A stretch of 64,000 nucleotides of DNA from Luidia sarsii (lineage: Eukaryota; Echinodermata; Asteroidea; Paxillosida; Luidiidae): NCBI GenBank assembly GCA_949987565.1, contig OX465103.1, positions 4,707,548 through 4,771,547 on the forward strand. The letters are read 5' to 3'. The notes beneath the pieces were generated by a model. The model saw only the letters and a program-made list of their open reading frames with translations, was not told where the DNA came from and ran no database searches. Positions 34,301 to 49,300 of this stretch are shown in pieces; positions within the stretch are counted from its first letter, which is position 1; the number at the start of each line of letters is the position of its first letter. The position numbers were made by a program, and so were the translations under genes.

Positions 34301-37300
34301 AAACCTCATTATGCATTCATAAAGCCTTTGGAGATTCTCTTTAAAGATGAATCTGTAATTCTTGACAATGATTTCAAAGAGTCGGAGGCCACAGTAATAT
34401 CATACTAGAAACCTGGGGAACAGCAGTTGTAACCATCAATGAATTGTCTACAATTTGTGACTCATCTACTGCAAATGTTCATGCCTAGACTTCAAAATTT
34501 GAATTGTTTGGAAAATGTGAGGAATTTTCCCTCGGAAATCACGGGGCTCAAAGTCTGACAGTGATACATGTATATCAGTATCTCAGTTAATGTGTTTCCA
34601 ATGCCCTCTTCCCATTTTGACTTTCCCCTAGGATTTAAAATATGTGGAATAGGAATCATAGGAATATGTAGTAATTGGTAATTATCTTGTTAAGCCCTTT
34701 GTTTACATGTACATTACTTGTACTTATTTACATGTACATAGTTTAGTTTGGTAAGAGGTTGTTCATCAGGACACTGATCAGTTTTGAGTGAACAGGGCTT
34801 TTGTACTTATGTAGCCAAAATACATGTTAATTATATGTTCTACTTGAAGGATGCTCAGAGCAATTTTGGTGGTTGCGAAAAAGCTTACATACATTTAAAT
34901 GCAAACATCAATACAGTAATGCTGAAAAGTGCCTACAAAACTTTTACATGTATTAAACATCAATACACGTACCAGTACAGTTACTGTATCTCTGATCAAA
35001 ACAAAGTTGTCCTTGGAATCTTAGCACATGTATAGTACCATACTAATGCATTCAAATTTCATAACATACTGTAATGTGATTGTTTCCGCATGCTTGGCTC
35101 ACACTTGCAGTATACTCGTAAATCAATCTACATGTAATCAGTCACATTTGTTGGTATATGCATTGACAAATGCATGATATGCTTCACCATTTAGCTATGG
35201 TTTGCACTTACATAATCTTTGTATGCTGTTGATTCACAGTTGAGTGTTCTTCTGTCACCACGCAAGATAGCGGTGTGGGATCTTCAACCACATCAGAGCC
35301 ATCCAAATCGCAGACCACCTCTGCATCGAGCACACAACAGCAGCAGCAACAGCAGCAGCAACCACCGCCAGCCAAACAGCAACCTGCCCAACAGCAGCAA
35401 CCACAGGTCACCCAGCCGGTCTCGAGCCTGCAGCAAGGCACGCCAGTGCCAACACCAAGCACCACCTCAGGCCAGTATGTTCCAGCCACATCAGGGCAGG
35501 TGGTTTCCCAGCAGAGCCAGTTTCCCCAACAGCCTGCCCCACAGCAGCAACAACAGCAGCAACAGCAACCAGTAAGTCAACAACAGCAACAGCAGTTTCC
35601 TCCCGTTCCCCAGGTAATAAGAAGACTGAGGAGCAGAAATTTAGATTAGAACCCCATTTTCTAATATATCTTATCGCAGGCCACACAAATTGATACTCAT
35701 CATTAACTCTTTAAAAGATTAATCTAAAAAGTCTCTTGGTACTAAAAAATGACACTAATTGCCTCCTTCATATTTCAAAGCCATAAAACACTACATATTA
35801 GGTATTTTTGTGACATAATCCACTCTGTAATAAACTGGATGGGTCCATTATAAGGTTATTCTGACACAGAATATCATAATGATATTCCGCATGACATCAT
35901 CTTAAGAGCTAGCAAATTCATCTCCAAGTTTAACTATATATTTGCCATCCTCCTTGCCACTGCCCGGTGCCTAAGAAGTTATTTAGACATGCCAATGTAT
36001 AAATCACTGAGAAAGCATTTTCCCCATCATGCATACCATACATGTACATTGTACTGTAGGTTATTGTGTAGTTTGTAGTATTTACTGTATCAGTGCCATT
36101 AGAATTAGTGTAGCAACTACAGTACATACAAACTGAAACTAATCAGTCTGTCATTTATCTAAGCATTTCGACGGATCATCTGGAAACACAGCAGTGACCA
36201 ATCTTAAAGACACTCAATATTTTGATCCTTGTGTCTGGTTATTTACCCCTTGACCCCAAAGTTCAACAGATTGACCTTGACCGAAGACATTGCAAGAGAA
36301 GGGGGAAGCAGCTTGTAATCGTATACTTTCAAGCTTAACTCATTAGCCCCCCATGACACTCACACTGAGTTCTAATGAATGATTTCCGTCAGCGTTTGAT
36401 ATACTGTACATGTATGTGAATCTACATACTGGTAGCCGCAAATTTGCTCTTAAGGGGTCTTTTTTTAAAGTGAGGAGATCGAGGCGAGATTTACACAGAA
36501 GTCCTGTATTCAGTCTGCAAAACTACAAATGATAACTTCCCTGACCTCCTGTAAACAAGTCTAAAATAAATAAATAAATGAATGTCTGGTCATTTAGAAC
36601 ATTCATTGAAGTCCTTAATGCAAGCTAATACTTTGGGGCAGAAACAAACATGGATTCTTAAGTATGTACATGTGCATGCATGCGTTTCACACGTACCAGC
36701 TTGTTATGATAATATACTGAAATATCTGGCTTCAAGAACTTCCAAGAAATAAAGTTACATATATAGCATCAAAACATGTTGACAAGTTGGAAGATAAAGT
36801 TAAAATGGTATTAATGGTATTTAGATGCCAAATTTACCCTGTGAAATATTGAAATCATGCCTATTGCCTACTAGTGCTATTGACATGTACATGTACGTAC
36901 CCCGTGTTTTACAGATAAGATATTAATAGCAACCTGATATCATAGAAAACAATATTTTTAGTTAAAAGGGAAGGAAAATTACTCATGTACATGTACATCC
37001 GCTAGTATTCTTTGGAAAATGTACATGTACGTACATGTACATGTACTGTACATGAGAAACATAGAAATTTGTTTTTGAAGCTTTGTTCACCAAGCATTAT
37101 GATTGAGAATTAATTACCGTTTTTCTTGACTAAACCAAATTGAATTCTTCTTTTTTCTGTTTGCATTGTATAGTATTCACAGGTACCAAACCAGGCGAAT
37201 TTCAACCAACAGCAGTTTCCTGCCGCAGGTCAGCCCTCACAACCGGTGCAATCCCAATCCTCACAGCAGCAGCAGCAACAGCAACAACAGCAGCAGCAGC

Positions 37301-40300
37301 AGCAACCCCAACCACAGCAGCAGCAACAATACCCGTCTCAACAGAACCAGAGCCAGGTAAATATATCTTTATGTTCAAAGGAAATATTCCTTTATATTTC
37401 AGAAAAGGTGAATTATCTTTACTGATGATAAGTTGAGATGATTATGGCAATCATACATGTATATACATGTATCTGATGCCATGCGATAACTCTTTTTTTA
37501 TCCTGTAGGTTACTCTTCCATTTTCAGGGTTATTTTTTGTACATTAATGGCTAAGAAATACTGTACAGTACATGAATTATATTGCATGTACAAATCAACC
37601 TTGAAATACATGTACATAGGACAACTGCAGCAAAATCCTGAGTGAGTAGAATGACCTGAAAGTGCAAAGTTTGAAAGTAATATTGCCTGATGTTTCGATC
37701 CTATCTCAAAGGCAGACTATACTTACATGTAGAGGGCGGCCTTTTTTTCTGAACAGGGATCAAATTCCAGCCCTGAAGGAAAATTCTAGGCTTGTTATCC
37801 GTGCACATGATAGATGTGTACTCGATATCACCCTACATGTAGTACATGAATAATGGGCAAGCCTGTCTGTATCTTGCCCGAAAACCTGTTCGCTCTATCA
37901 TGAGAGACTTCCCTGGGCCTTAAGTGGGATCAGAACCTTTTCAGTGAACGCCCTTCCCCACTTTTCTGCACGGCCAGTGTTCAAGCATGGGTAAACTGCT
38001 GGGCAATAATTGTTGGAAACACCAGAAGCAGGGTTTTAATGACCCGCAGATCGCACTCTCCTGTAACGCTGCACACTGCCGATATGTTTGCTGTGCGCAC
38101 AACCAGTTTGCCGTTGGGCCACTCTCAGGTACGTAAAGCTGGCTAGCCTACAATGTAACTTGCAGTGCGAACTGCGAAACACGTGTTGAACCAAGAAAGT
38201 GGTTTTCTGGGGCAAGTTGCCGGACCAGGGCCTGTTGGCACTGCCATGCCCCCAAAGCGTGAGCAAATTTTCCGTTTGGAAAATTTTACGCATCGCCGCT
38301 GTGCCAGGTGACTCACAATGTTGAGGGCACAAGTCTGCCTAGTGTCGCACTGGATTTTAGGAAGATCATTTATGTCTGTTGAACATGCATGTTCTGAGGG
38401 ACATGCAAAAGTTCTCTTACCCCATCTCACGTCAACATGTGTTGTTTCATTCAGCGATTGCATGTACAGTACTTGACATTTGTTCGTGTAAGCCTCTTTT
38501 TTTTAAACAATCTTTAGACTTAAGTATTTAAAATGGGCATGTATTTTGAGCTTGCTAGACTCTAGATGTAGGTTTTTAAAGTGCTGTGCACATGTTGGTA
38601 TGCCTAGCCTTCATTGTTTTAGCAAACTAAATGAGGAACTTCATTTAAAACTAAAGCAAGAACTTAACAGCTTCTTTATCCAGCAAGCTCTGATTTTTTT
38701 TTTATTTGCAAAAAAATATCATTGACAATTCATCTAGTAAACTCATGTGCCATAGCTAACATTGTACAAACTGCATACCCGGTATACCAGTAACTACGGG
38801 TACATGTTTAGCAGGTTGCTGAACTTTTTTAGAATTGAGTATTCCTCTGGCTCCCTTCAGACCAAGATTTAAAGACTTTGTGACTTTCTGATATTGCTCG
38901 CTCTCTGTGCAGTTCCCATGTATATTGAGACGTTGTGTTTTTCACAGGTTCGTAGAAATAATAGCTATCCTCCACCTCAGCAGCAACAACCTCTGCGAAC
39001 CAGTGGATTGTATAGCCCACCTCTACAGTCTTACCAACAAGCATGGCAGGCATGTCTCTGACCTTCCCTGTGTTAAATGCTACCGTGCTTTTGTAGTACA
39101 AGCACTCTATTGCAACCATTTTAGATCAGCACCATTCTGTAGACATTTGTTATGAGGCATGACATGACACCTGTAGTACATGTACAAACATACAAGAATG
39201 ATTTACATGTATCATTTTGTAGCTGTACAGTACTCTACATGTACAATATTTATGGTAGCTGTCTTAACTAATAAGTAGAAATATTGTTGTCTAATCTCTG
39301 TAGACTCATGATAATTTTCATTTTTCTCATATTCACTAATCACTAGTTGCAATGTCCCAGTATTTCTAATATCCAAATCAAAATCCAGCAACTAACATTG
39401 ATACAAAGGGGTTAAGGATTAAACTACTGTGTAAGCTCTCTCATATAAAAAAAAAAAATTCAACAAATTTTGACGATTTTGGCAAGCCTTTGAAGTATAC
39501 GTGCATATAATGGCAGCTAATTATATTTTAGTTTGTTCATGTATGCACGTGGAATCAGACAAAATATCAGTTCATTAATCCAGAATATAATGTACCAGTT
39601 TGCCTAATTGCTGAAATGGCACAGCTTGAAATGGTGCTGCTAAAATGGTTGTGTAAACGTATATATGGTGAGACCTCCCTTCACCATTAACTCATTGCAT
39701 GCAGCTTTTAATCATATCTCTATAGACATTGCTCTAACTAATCCTGGCAGTTTCTCTGAGGAGTGACTCATATTCAATCAAAATGAAATTTCCTTTGGTG
39801 GTCTCCATGGGGATTGTGCAAATTCAAAATAGTACCGCTGCCAGCTTATTTGATTATCTTTGGGACAATTCTGTAACACCCCCCTCACCCAGACGAAAAA
39901 AAATCCTTTCATTGATACATAAATCTTCAGTGAAGTTCAATCACCATTCAGTAAACTTGAATTTGATATTGTCTGAGGGGAATGTCTTTTTAAGAAATGA
40001 TGCCTCAGTCTAGCTTGTCAGATTCCATACTGCAGTAAGTTCAATATTCTTTGTAAGTTTCCTTTTTTTATATATTTTTCATACAGAGAAGAAAACTCAA
40101 TTGATTTTCAGGAGTTCATAAGATTTGTATTGCATGTGCACATGCATTTCACAATATACACATAAAATTTACAAAATTACTTGCACTTTTGGAACTGTGT
40201 AAAAACTATGCAGCATTGTATGTTTACTATGTTATGCTTCATACTGTACATATTAAAGGGTGATTAAGAATAAGATAATTAATATACCGTTTGTTGAACG

Positions 40301-43300
40301 ATACCCGTGTTAGTGTAGGTGGTGTAAACAAAAGCCAGAACAGAAGGAAGAACTGATACAGCTCCACTATTGCACCCATCCATTGATGATCCATTGATGA
40401 TTCATGTCAAGATCTACAAGTCTTGTCTTTTCTCTTTCCACTCCTAACCAGCATGTTTACCATTCCCATTGTCTATCCCATGCATGCACTTGCTCTCCTC
40501 CCCTCACCAGCCCAGGCTATCACATTAACAATGGCCGTGACTTGTTTTCTCCTCAACAAGGGGATGAGTCAGACATGGCATATGTTTATGGTCACAGTTC
40601 AGTAATGTCTTGTGACATTGCCAATCACTGTTTTTACAAGGGATCTTTCATCGGCCCAGCGATGGAATCTCTCCACTGGACAGGTGTCAACTGTTTCAGG
40701 GGAGGGATTTGATGAAATGCGTGTATTTGCCAATTGTAGCATTGAAGGGATTGTTCCAAAATGCAATAGATGCATCTTATTCCAAATTAAATTGGAAAGG
40801 AAGTTAGGTCAAAAACTGTCCCAAGTTGTACGTGTATTTGCCACATGTACATGTACTTCAGTATGACTTCTTTGATTGTCATGCCAAGTAAGCCACTCAG
40901 ACTTTTTTTGGCTTTCAGACAAATCAGCTGAAAAATTTTTCCCCCCACAACTAGTATGAAAAGTTTGATTTACTCATTGCAATGAGGTCCGTTGAATGCC
41001 CCATTTACGTACATGCAAGTGAATTGAAGTGAGTGAATGTAGAAACTTATTAACTTATTCAAATTGTGGGAATGCACCTTTTCCCAAACAGGGAGATGTC
41101 AAAATGTCGAACTCCACGTGTTCATAAATGGTAGACATTGATGCGCATAGGGATTGTTTACTTTTTGCAACAGGAAGTACATGCAATACATCACACAACC
41201 ACAACCATATACCCTCAAACCTCAAAGGGTCATGGACAATTATTTGCTACTTGTCAGTTATTTTTTGTAAGCATAAAAAGATATTCCATATTAAAAACAT
41301 GCCATTGATTCTTTCGTGCCATTATTGCCACAGATTGCCACTCCACATTCAACCAGTCAGGCTCCTCAAACTCCTCAAATTCTCTGAGGCATTAATTAGT
41401 GCAGTTGATATTAAAGTAATGATGGATAAAACAATCAAAATATGGTCTACAGTATGTTCTCGACATGACAAAGGAAAAACCAAGTGGAGTGTTCCCCAGT
41501 TCTGTTTTGTTGATTCATTCCCCACATCCATCAACACCATGCACGTGCACGTGTATGACTAGGATGAGGGGTCCGAAATTTTCCCAAGCTTTGTCGCACA
41601 GTTAGCCCTTTCCAACAATGTTTCAGTACTGTATGACTACATTGATTTCCATCAATTTGCCGTACGAATTTCCCCACTGCTTACCTTTCCCCTAGAGTTG
41701 TTGGCACACTATGCAAGAATTTTTTGTGGTATCATGTCTGTAAAACCGCAAGGCACTGCCTGGTTTTGCTCACCAGTCTGCTAATGTACTTGTATGTGTG
41801 GTGGCTCACAGCAGTCCTGGTAGGAATACACAAAGTGACTTGCAGAAATTGAACTCGGTCTAGTCCAACTGGAATGTTGGCTCATTCATATTGAGGGGAC
41901 ATGTATCATAAGCTGTCAAGGGTTATCTCACTAATGTGAACGAGTACACATGAGTATGGTGCCCGTGCAATATCTCAGAAGCTGATGGTGATATTTGAAG
42001 TCTTCATTTATCCATGCTCTTAAAAATATAAATCTACAATTAAATGTAAATTATACATTTAATTGGAGGTAAAACACACATACAATAATAGTCATACAAA
42101 GTGTACGTGAATTATACACAGCGTGTAGATTATATTAATCAGGTATGTATTTCCTCAAAACAAAAATACCTTTTTTTTCCCATTTTTTCTCAAGCATTCA
42201 TATCCTCAGACATTTATCTGGGCATCGTCTTCAACACCTTCCTGCACGTGGTGCTTAGCAAGTCGCATTACCACATTCCCTGTCCATCCCAACAAACCCC
42301 AAGGAGACCGTAGCTTCCTGCCGGACATATGCGTGTGTCACATTCTCCCAATCGGGCGGCTAAAACCGCCAAATGCCCCCCGGGAGGAAGGTGAATGTTG
42401 CTGACCATAAAAGGCCAAGACGGGTTGCCTGCTACTGCTAGACAGTTTGGTGTCTGAACGACCTCAAGTCCCGCCCAGCAGAATTTGCCAAATCCTGCCG
42501 GCTGTTAATTGATACATGCACAGATCAGAATTACCCGAATTGCCTTCATCAAAGCCGTTTGATTGATAGGTTTAGTGATATCGCCTGCTCTGTCTGTCCC
42601 CAGATACCTTTTTGAAACATCCCAGTATGTTACTCCATTTGATCATGTCTTGTTGGCCCCTATGGGCCAGCCGTCCCTTTGCATTGTTGCACTGTGCCAC
42701 TTCCTGTTTTGTGAATCACCTGAAATGAAGTCATGACTCATGACCCTCGAGTGAGACCCTGCCAGCCCCTCTATAAAGTGTCGTGCCCACTCTTAATCAA
42801 TCTTAGAGATGTCCATGCCCTGCCGAACCAATATTTTATTTCTAAACAAGTCCTTAGCATACATATAGCATACATATAGCTTCACAGTCATTTCAAAGAG
42901 TATACAGTACTCATACAGTTGCTCATACAGCTCCTTATACACTCTGCACATGTATGGCTACTGCAAATGTATTACAATATGAAAGTAAAAAAAGAGCAAA
43001 ATCTCTGTTGTGTTACGCCATAATTTAAATCAAAATTATCCAAGTGCACATTCCACTGCAAAGTGAAAGGTTGTCAGTGCATTTATTTTTCCTTCTACAC
43101 AGCCCCTGAAAAGAAAACAGAGACATTTTTGTCTCTGGAATTTGTCATTCCAAGAAGAGTGATTGAAAGGGAAAATTGAATTTTTGTGGTTGGAATTCTT
43201 GCAGAGTGGAGGTATGCATATTGTTGTACATTGGCTGATCTTTGGTCAGCTCACAGGATTGGACCAAGTTTGACAGGCTTGTTCTCTGCAGTATGCCAAT

Positions 43301-46300
43301 TTGCAGTCGAGTCTGACTCTTTTTTTTTACCCAGTTCTTTTGAAATCATTATCCAGTGTTTTGCGTTTGATATTGTTTATACATGATTTCTGTTTGTTCA
43401 GAATTTGATGATTGCCATTTGAACAATATGCATATGTACTGGTGAAGTACATGTACATGTACAGTACATGTACATTGTACGGTACATGTGCTACAATAGT
43501 ACAATAATAGAATTGATGTTTGATTTTAGCTTCCATTCTATGATGAGGCTCCTTAAACTGCTCTCAATCTGTAATCTGTTGGTTGTCTGGAGTTTCATAT
43601 GATGTCTTGCTTTTTGTGTTTTCAAACTGTTGTAGATAAGTTGATAAATTTCTCCCTGCAATGTTGAACAAAATTTCTCCCAAGAGCTTGGGAAAAGCTT
43701 CTCTCACACTTCCTGGCTAGAACTCGAAATTTTATCACACCACCTGTTAGTAATAGTACACAAAGTACATGTAGCTGTGCAGTCGAAGAGCTTGTCAGTA
43801 GAAATAATAGATGCAAAGGTTAGGTACATGTATAACAGGGTGGATAGATGTACTGTACTACACACTTAAAGTGTAAGTCATGCTCAATCTAAAATGTAAA
43901 GGAAATGTTTGTGCATACATGTATGTTTGCATTAGGTTGATTGCTGTTCATTGTCAGTTTCCTGTCATTTCAGGCTTCATTTGACTTAAAAACTATGTGG
44001 TCTTCCTTTGAAAGCATTTCTTTAAAGTTGCCTGTTCATTCCCAAAGGCCTTATTCGGTACTGTACCCCCCCCCCCCCCCCCCCCCCGTGTTAATACTAC
44101 CAATAAGGAATGGGCCGTATTTTTGCCCAAAGGGCACTTTGCCTCTTTTTATGAAAGTTACAGTATAGTTAAAATACATTTGATACTTTTTGGGCCTAAA
44201 CTAAATATAATCCCTGAGACACCAATGTCAATCTCAAATGCAACATTGCTCTCAACTACTGTATATCCCTTTAAATAAATGGTCCATTCAATAGGTTTCA
44301 GTATCCTATGCATGGACATAATTGGTTGAGCTGGAAGATATTCTCATGACCTAAGTGTACCACTGTAGAAACCTAACAGTGGCACAGTCAAGCGTACATA
44401 TGAACCTTGCTTTGAAGAACTACATGTACACATGTACAGTTTGTGTACACACATGGAGCAAAACATCATTTCAAAGGGAGGTTCTGTTTTGAAAGTGGTC
44501 ACATACGAAAAAGCCGTAAGGCACAGCCTTATGATTTCTATGAGTATTGCCCACCATACCTCATCCTTGCAATGCAGTAGTACACTTATTTCACTGAGTA
44601 GTCTCTTTGCTAGCCGACAGCACCAGCCATCATTTGGGCAAATAAACTTCAGTTTCATACATTAATGTGTGTTGGGTGGGGTTATCAGCATGTATGTACA
44701 TGTACCTTGTGCTTGGGATACTCTGCTATCCTGTCTTATAACAAACAACTTGGCTGATATTTCCAAGGGGAAAGACTGAAATCAACCTAACATGCCCAAG
44801 ACTGACTCCTTCAAAAGCCGGGCTTGGATAGATACTTTCATTCACATCTCATGTCTGTTACATCCTTTCTCAAGACACTAACAGTTTGCAGGTACATTTA
44901 ATATGTAGCCTTATTCATTCACTCAGCGGGCTAGGTTTTGTGCGTCTGTCTCAGTGTTTTTTGGTTGTTGTTTTTTCAAGACGAAAATCAATAAAACCTC
45001 AGAAATTGTCTCACGATTGCAGGGGAGGTATACGGTAAAGAGAAAGAGGATGTTTTTCGCACAAAGAAGATACCACAGGCTTTAAAGCTGGGCCCACTGG
45101 TTTCATGCCATGGGCAGTCTGGATGATGGAGATGGGACAGATTGTAAATTGATAAGGGAAGCACCCTCTGGATCTCTCTGGAAATGTAAACTCCCCAGTG
45201 GTTTACTGGGTGGAAGGTCTGCCCGTAGTCATTTTGCAATTGAAAAAACAAAACCAAATGACACAGACCACATATATTTGTACAGTCCTGGAAAGTGAAC
45301 TGTATGTTTATACCAATTTATGTATTTAAATGCAGGGGGGGGGGGATTGCCCGAATCGACCAGTGTGCACTGGCTCATATAATTAGTTTGCACTCTTTCC
45401 AATTGCGAACCAGTATCATTGTGTTACATGTACTGGCTGTACCCTCTGGGAACAGACTGGATAAACTGAACGAACCGGAAAAGAGACCGAGAAATTGCTT
45501 TGATACGAGAATGTCTTCAAGCTTTTAAACATAATCTCATTTAAGGAACTGATAACTTCATAGTAGTTCTAGTTCATGAAAACTGTCATTTTATAAGGAA
45601 TAGAAACAGTACAGAACAGTTCACTTGCATTAAAGCACATGCATTTTGAGCCATTTAAATTGGGCAAATTGTGAATTTCTTGTGATAACATTGGTTTTTG
45701 TTTGAATTTCGCCAGTTAGTACTTTTAGTTGTCTTTGGTGGGGATTTGCTTCCATTTTGAGACTCACGTCTTGTGTTGAAAGGATCTCATAAATTTCAAA
45801 ATTAAGCAAAAGACTCATTTCAGATATTAATTTCAACACTAACTTCTTTACCTTTAATTTGGGTCTTATATGTAACTTTTTATAACTGAAATAAAATCCT
45901 CATATAAAAACTAAAATAACTCTTTCACAAAACGTCTGTTTTTTCCTCTGTTCCAGCATTGAAAATGACCAAAAGTTTTTGTTTTTAATTTTAAAGCAGT
46001 TTGTGCAGCCCAATGGACAATATCAACCATATCAGATGCCAGCTGGTTATCAGCAACAGCAACAGCAACAGCAGCAACCACAGCCGCCGTCGCAGACACA
46101 GCAACAGCAGCAGCCACCGGTACAAGATGGCCAACAAGTACCCCAGGGTGAAGTGCACGGGGCTGTGGTAAATAGACTTTCCTGTCTTCAGCCGCTCTGC
46201 AAATTGGTCCTTGTAAACTCCCACAATTCTTGTTTGAACTGTCACTGAAAAAAAAAAGCTGTGCTGCCTTCTCTCATCAAAGTCAGTTTGTGAACTGCAC

Positions 46301-49300
46301 AAACATCAGTTACGCCGTCCCAGCCAAATGATGCTATATCACCCTTTGGCACTGAGGGGGCTTGTTTTCAACCTCCCTGTTCTTGCACAAGGAGTTCCTC
46401 GCTTGACTGAGAGATCCTGCGGATATCAATAGGGATAGGATAATTACCTGTTAGTGGCAAATCAGTCCCATTCCTGTCCCCAGAGGAGAGAGAGGGTGGG
46501 GGCCTCCTCCCCTTGCTGTTGACGTGCCTAACCAAAGTTACAAAAGTAGGCACCTTGAGAAACACCTGCCACATTGCATGTTCTTATCTCTCCCTGTTCC
46601 TCTCCACATCCGGAGCATAATGTTCAGGGAGTTCGAAGCAGTGGCGAACTCCGTGCCCTTTTCTGCTCTGCCAAAAAGGGTTTCAAATTTAAACACTTTC
46701 AACAAAACAAATTACGAAGAGCTTAACTACTGTGCACGAGGTTGTAACTGCTAACGTAATGCTACATGTGTCCGCTTGAAATCATGTGGGGGGCATAGAC
46801 AAGTAAGGATTGTCTTCAAGCCAAGCTATTTTAAGTCTCCTCCATGTCCATTGTGTCCTGCCCTCCTCAATGTGTGTTAGGGGCGGAGGTAGACAAGGAA
46901 ATGAACTCAAGCTGAGGCGGGGATCTTCCCTTAATTGAAACCAAATTTCAAAATAGCTTGCACTGTTCCATCTTAGACCTTGGGGGCTTGTTAGCAGTCT
47001 CTGGGAGGGGCTGCTGCCCTCATACTCCACTCTGACCAAACATCTCCCAAGCAATTACTGGCTGTTGAGACAAAGTGGCAATAAAAATTGTCCCACCGTG
47101 CAAAATATTTACCTAACTTTACACTTTGTTAGAGGGCCCAACCCTCTTGGATGTCACAGTTGACATGGGAGAGACGTGAGCAAGCTGTGTATATCTAGAT
47201 GGTATGCCCTTGTTGAATTGTGATTGTAGTGTTGAATTGGCTACTGCACTTTCCTCCAGAATCACATTATCAAGAGAAGTTTTGTTTGATTTCTTCTCCT
47301 GATTTCAGATTGTGATAGATCAAAACACAATCAAGATTGCAGTGAACTGCACTATTATAACTGAACCATCAACTAAAATGCTACATATTTAAGTTTGGGC
47401 CTGCAAGCTAGTTTTCTTTTAGTTTTATTTGTAATGTTCCTTTACAAAACTTCTTCACCACAGTTGAGTACGTTACTCATTGACTCATTTTTGTTGGTCA
47501 TAGCATTTTGCCATCTTTTCCACTGCACTGGGTTAGGAGAATTGTCTGGAGAAATGCCACAGATTGAATGGCTTCAAATTCTTTCAACAGCAGGATGTTT
47601 AAGCTTTGTGACTCAGTTATCACCCAAACAAACCGGGATGTCTTAATTTCATGTGTAGATTTCCAAAACGATCCAACCTCTCTCCTGTGCCGCGGGGCGG
47701 GGGCAGTGAGAAAAAAAAAATAGCACAATGTTACGCCATGATTATTACATGTACTGTCTGTCAGGCCAGCATCCTGACCCATAAATGAACCGGCATTGAT
47801 CCAGAAGTAGTGGGCCACGAACTCCAGCTGGTGTCCTGATTGACAAAGTCCGTAATCTGCTATTGCCTGCATTTTGCTACATGAATGTTCTCAATGTATT
47901 GCTCATTTCCTGTCTGAGAGTTCTTAAGTAGTCCCCTCCCCTCATCCAATCTCCTCCCCACCCCCTCGTTCCCCCCTTCAGTGTGACTTGGCTGTACTGT
48001 GCAGAACAAACAAAAACCTCCCACCTCATTGTTGTAGTGCGCCATACAAAGTATGAATTTTCTCTCAAAGCCCGCCGTGCTAGCCCTCATAATGTTAGAA
48101 TAACAAACCACACATGACTGGCCGCTTGCCCACATCCCCCAGGGAAGCTGACAAACTCGTGATAGGTTATTGACCTACATTAGTTCATGTTTCAGTAGAT
48201 GCCACATCCTGCTCGCCATGTCCTGTTGTGAATTGATTCGCGTTCCCACTGATTCCCCACATGTGGCTCGAGTTTAAGTGGCTAGCAGGAGAATCTCTAA
48301 TGCCTACTCCATGTATGTTTTTTGTCGCGGACAGACAGCTGCATATATGCTCTCATTATATTGTTATTTCAAGCAGCATACCCGTGTGCATGTATTTGAA
48401 GTATGTATGTGTAGCAGGGTCTCAAATCTGAATGACCACAGAAGACAAAAACCAACATGATAACAAAAATGGTTTTGCAGCAGGTTCTCAGACCAAGTTT
48501 AGTAAGAAGCTTAATAAGTACATCAATGAAGGGTTTACCAAGATTTTGTTTACTTCTCCATCAATCTCAGAAGTTAGAGGGCCTGACGTTTCGATCCTAG
48601 CAGGACCCTTCTCAAAGGCCTTTGGCTTTGAGAAAGGTCCTGCTAGGATCGAAACGTCAGGCCCTCTAACTTTTTATATTTATGTATTGCAGGTCCTTTT
48701 TAATAGTCTGTGAGCAGTTTGCAACAGTTTTTTTGTATTGACTTCTCCATCAGAGCGATTCACAGTTCATAGCCAAGGGTTCTCCCTCAACTGAGAGGAG
48801 AGATCCAAATACATCGACAGCATCGTCTCTCCCAGTCACCGGTCAAACCACAGGCCCATCTCTAACAGATGCTGAAGATAGGTATGCATTGAACAAACCA
48901 AGCATCCACTGCTAATGGGAAGGAAGGGCTGTAGCCTGCAGTTACTTATCTAATAGAGACTCATGATATAGCACAAGGCTGGATGTGAAAACAAATCAGG
49001 ACTTGACTGGATGACTTGGGAGAGCATACGTCATTAACATGCATTTCTAAAAGAAGTGAAATGGTTCCTCATTCAACTCACTTGTTATGGTCATACTCCT
49101 GTGAATACGAGGAATTTCTGAACTGGAAAGCGTAAGATTGGTGTATGTAAACCTTGAAAAACTACATAAATATGGCAAAATGAAGTGACTGAATAAGATT
49201 GTTGGCTCTTTTTGTTAACTCTACCACTGCCAGGTTCTGCTCATCACCTTGACAATGACTTTATGTTTCTGAAATGTTAAGGATAGTCATTAAGTGTAAG

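Larger units (their letters stand above)
32207..35239 (+). other. WNK intron 7 (3.0 kb) with nested SINE-like and MITE elements
   Basis: Contains an inverted SINE-like fragment (33031-33075), a MITE with perfect 22-base ends (33088-33319) and a direct SINE-like copy (33362-33515). The rest shows no exon. Confidence 0.7.
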
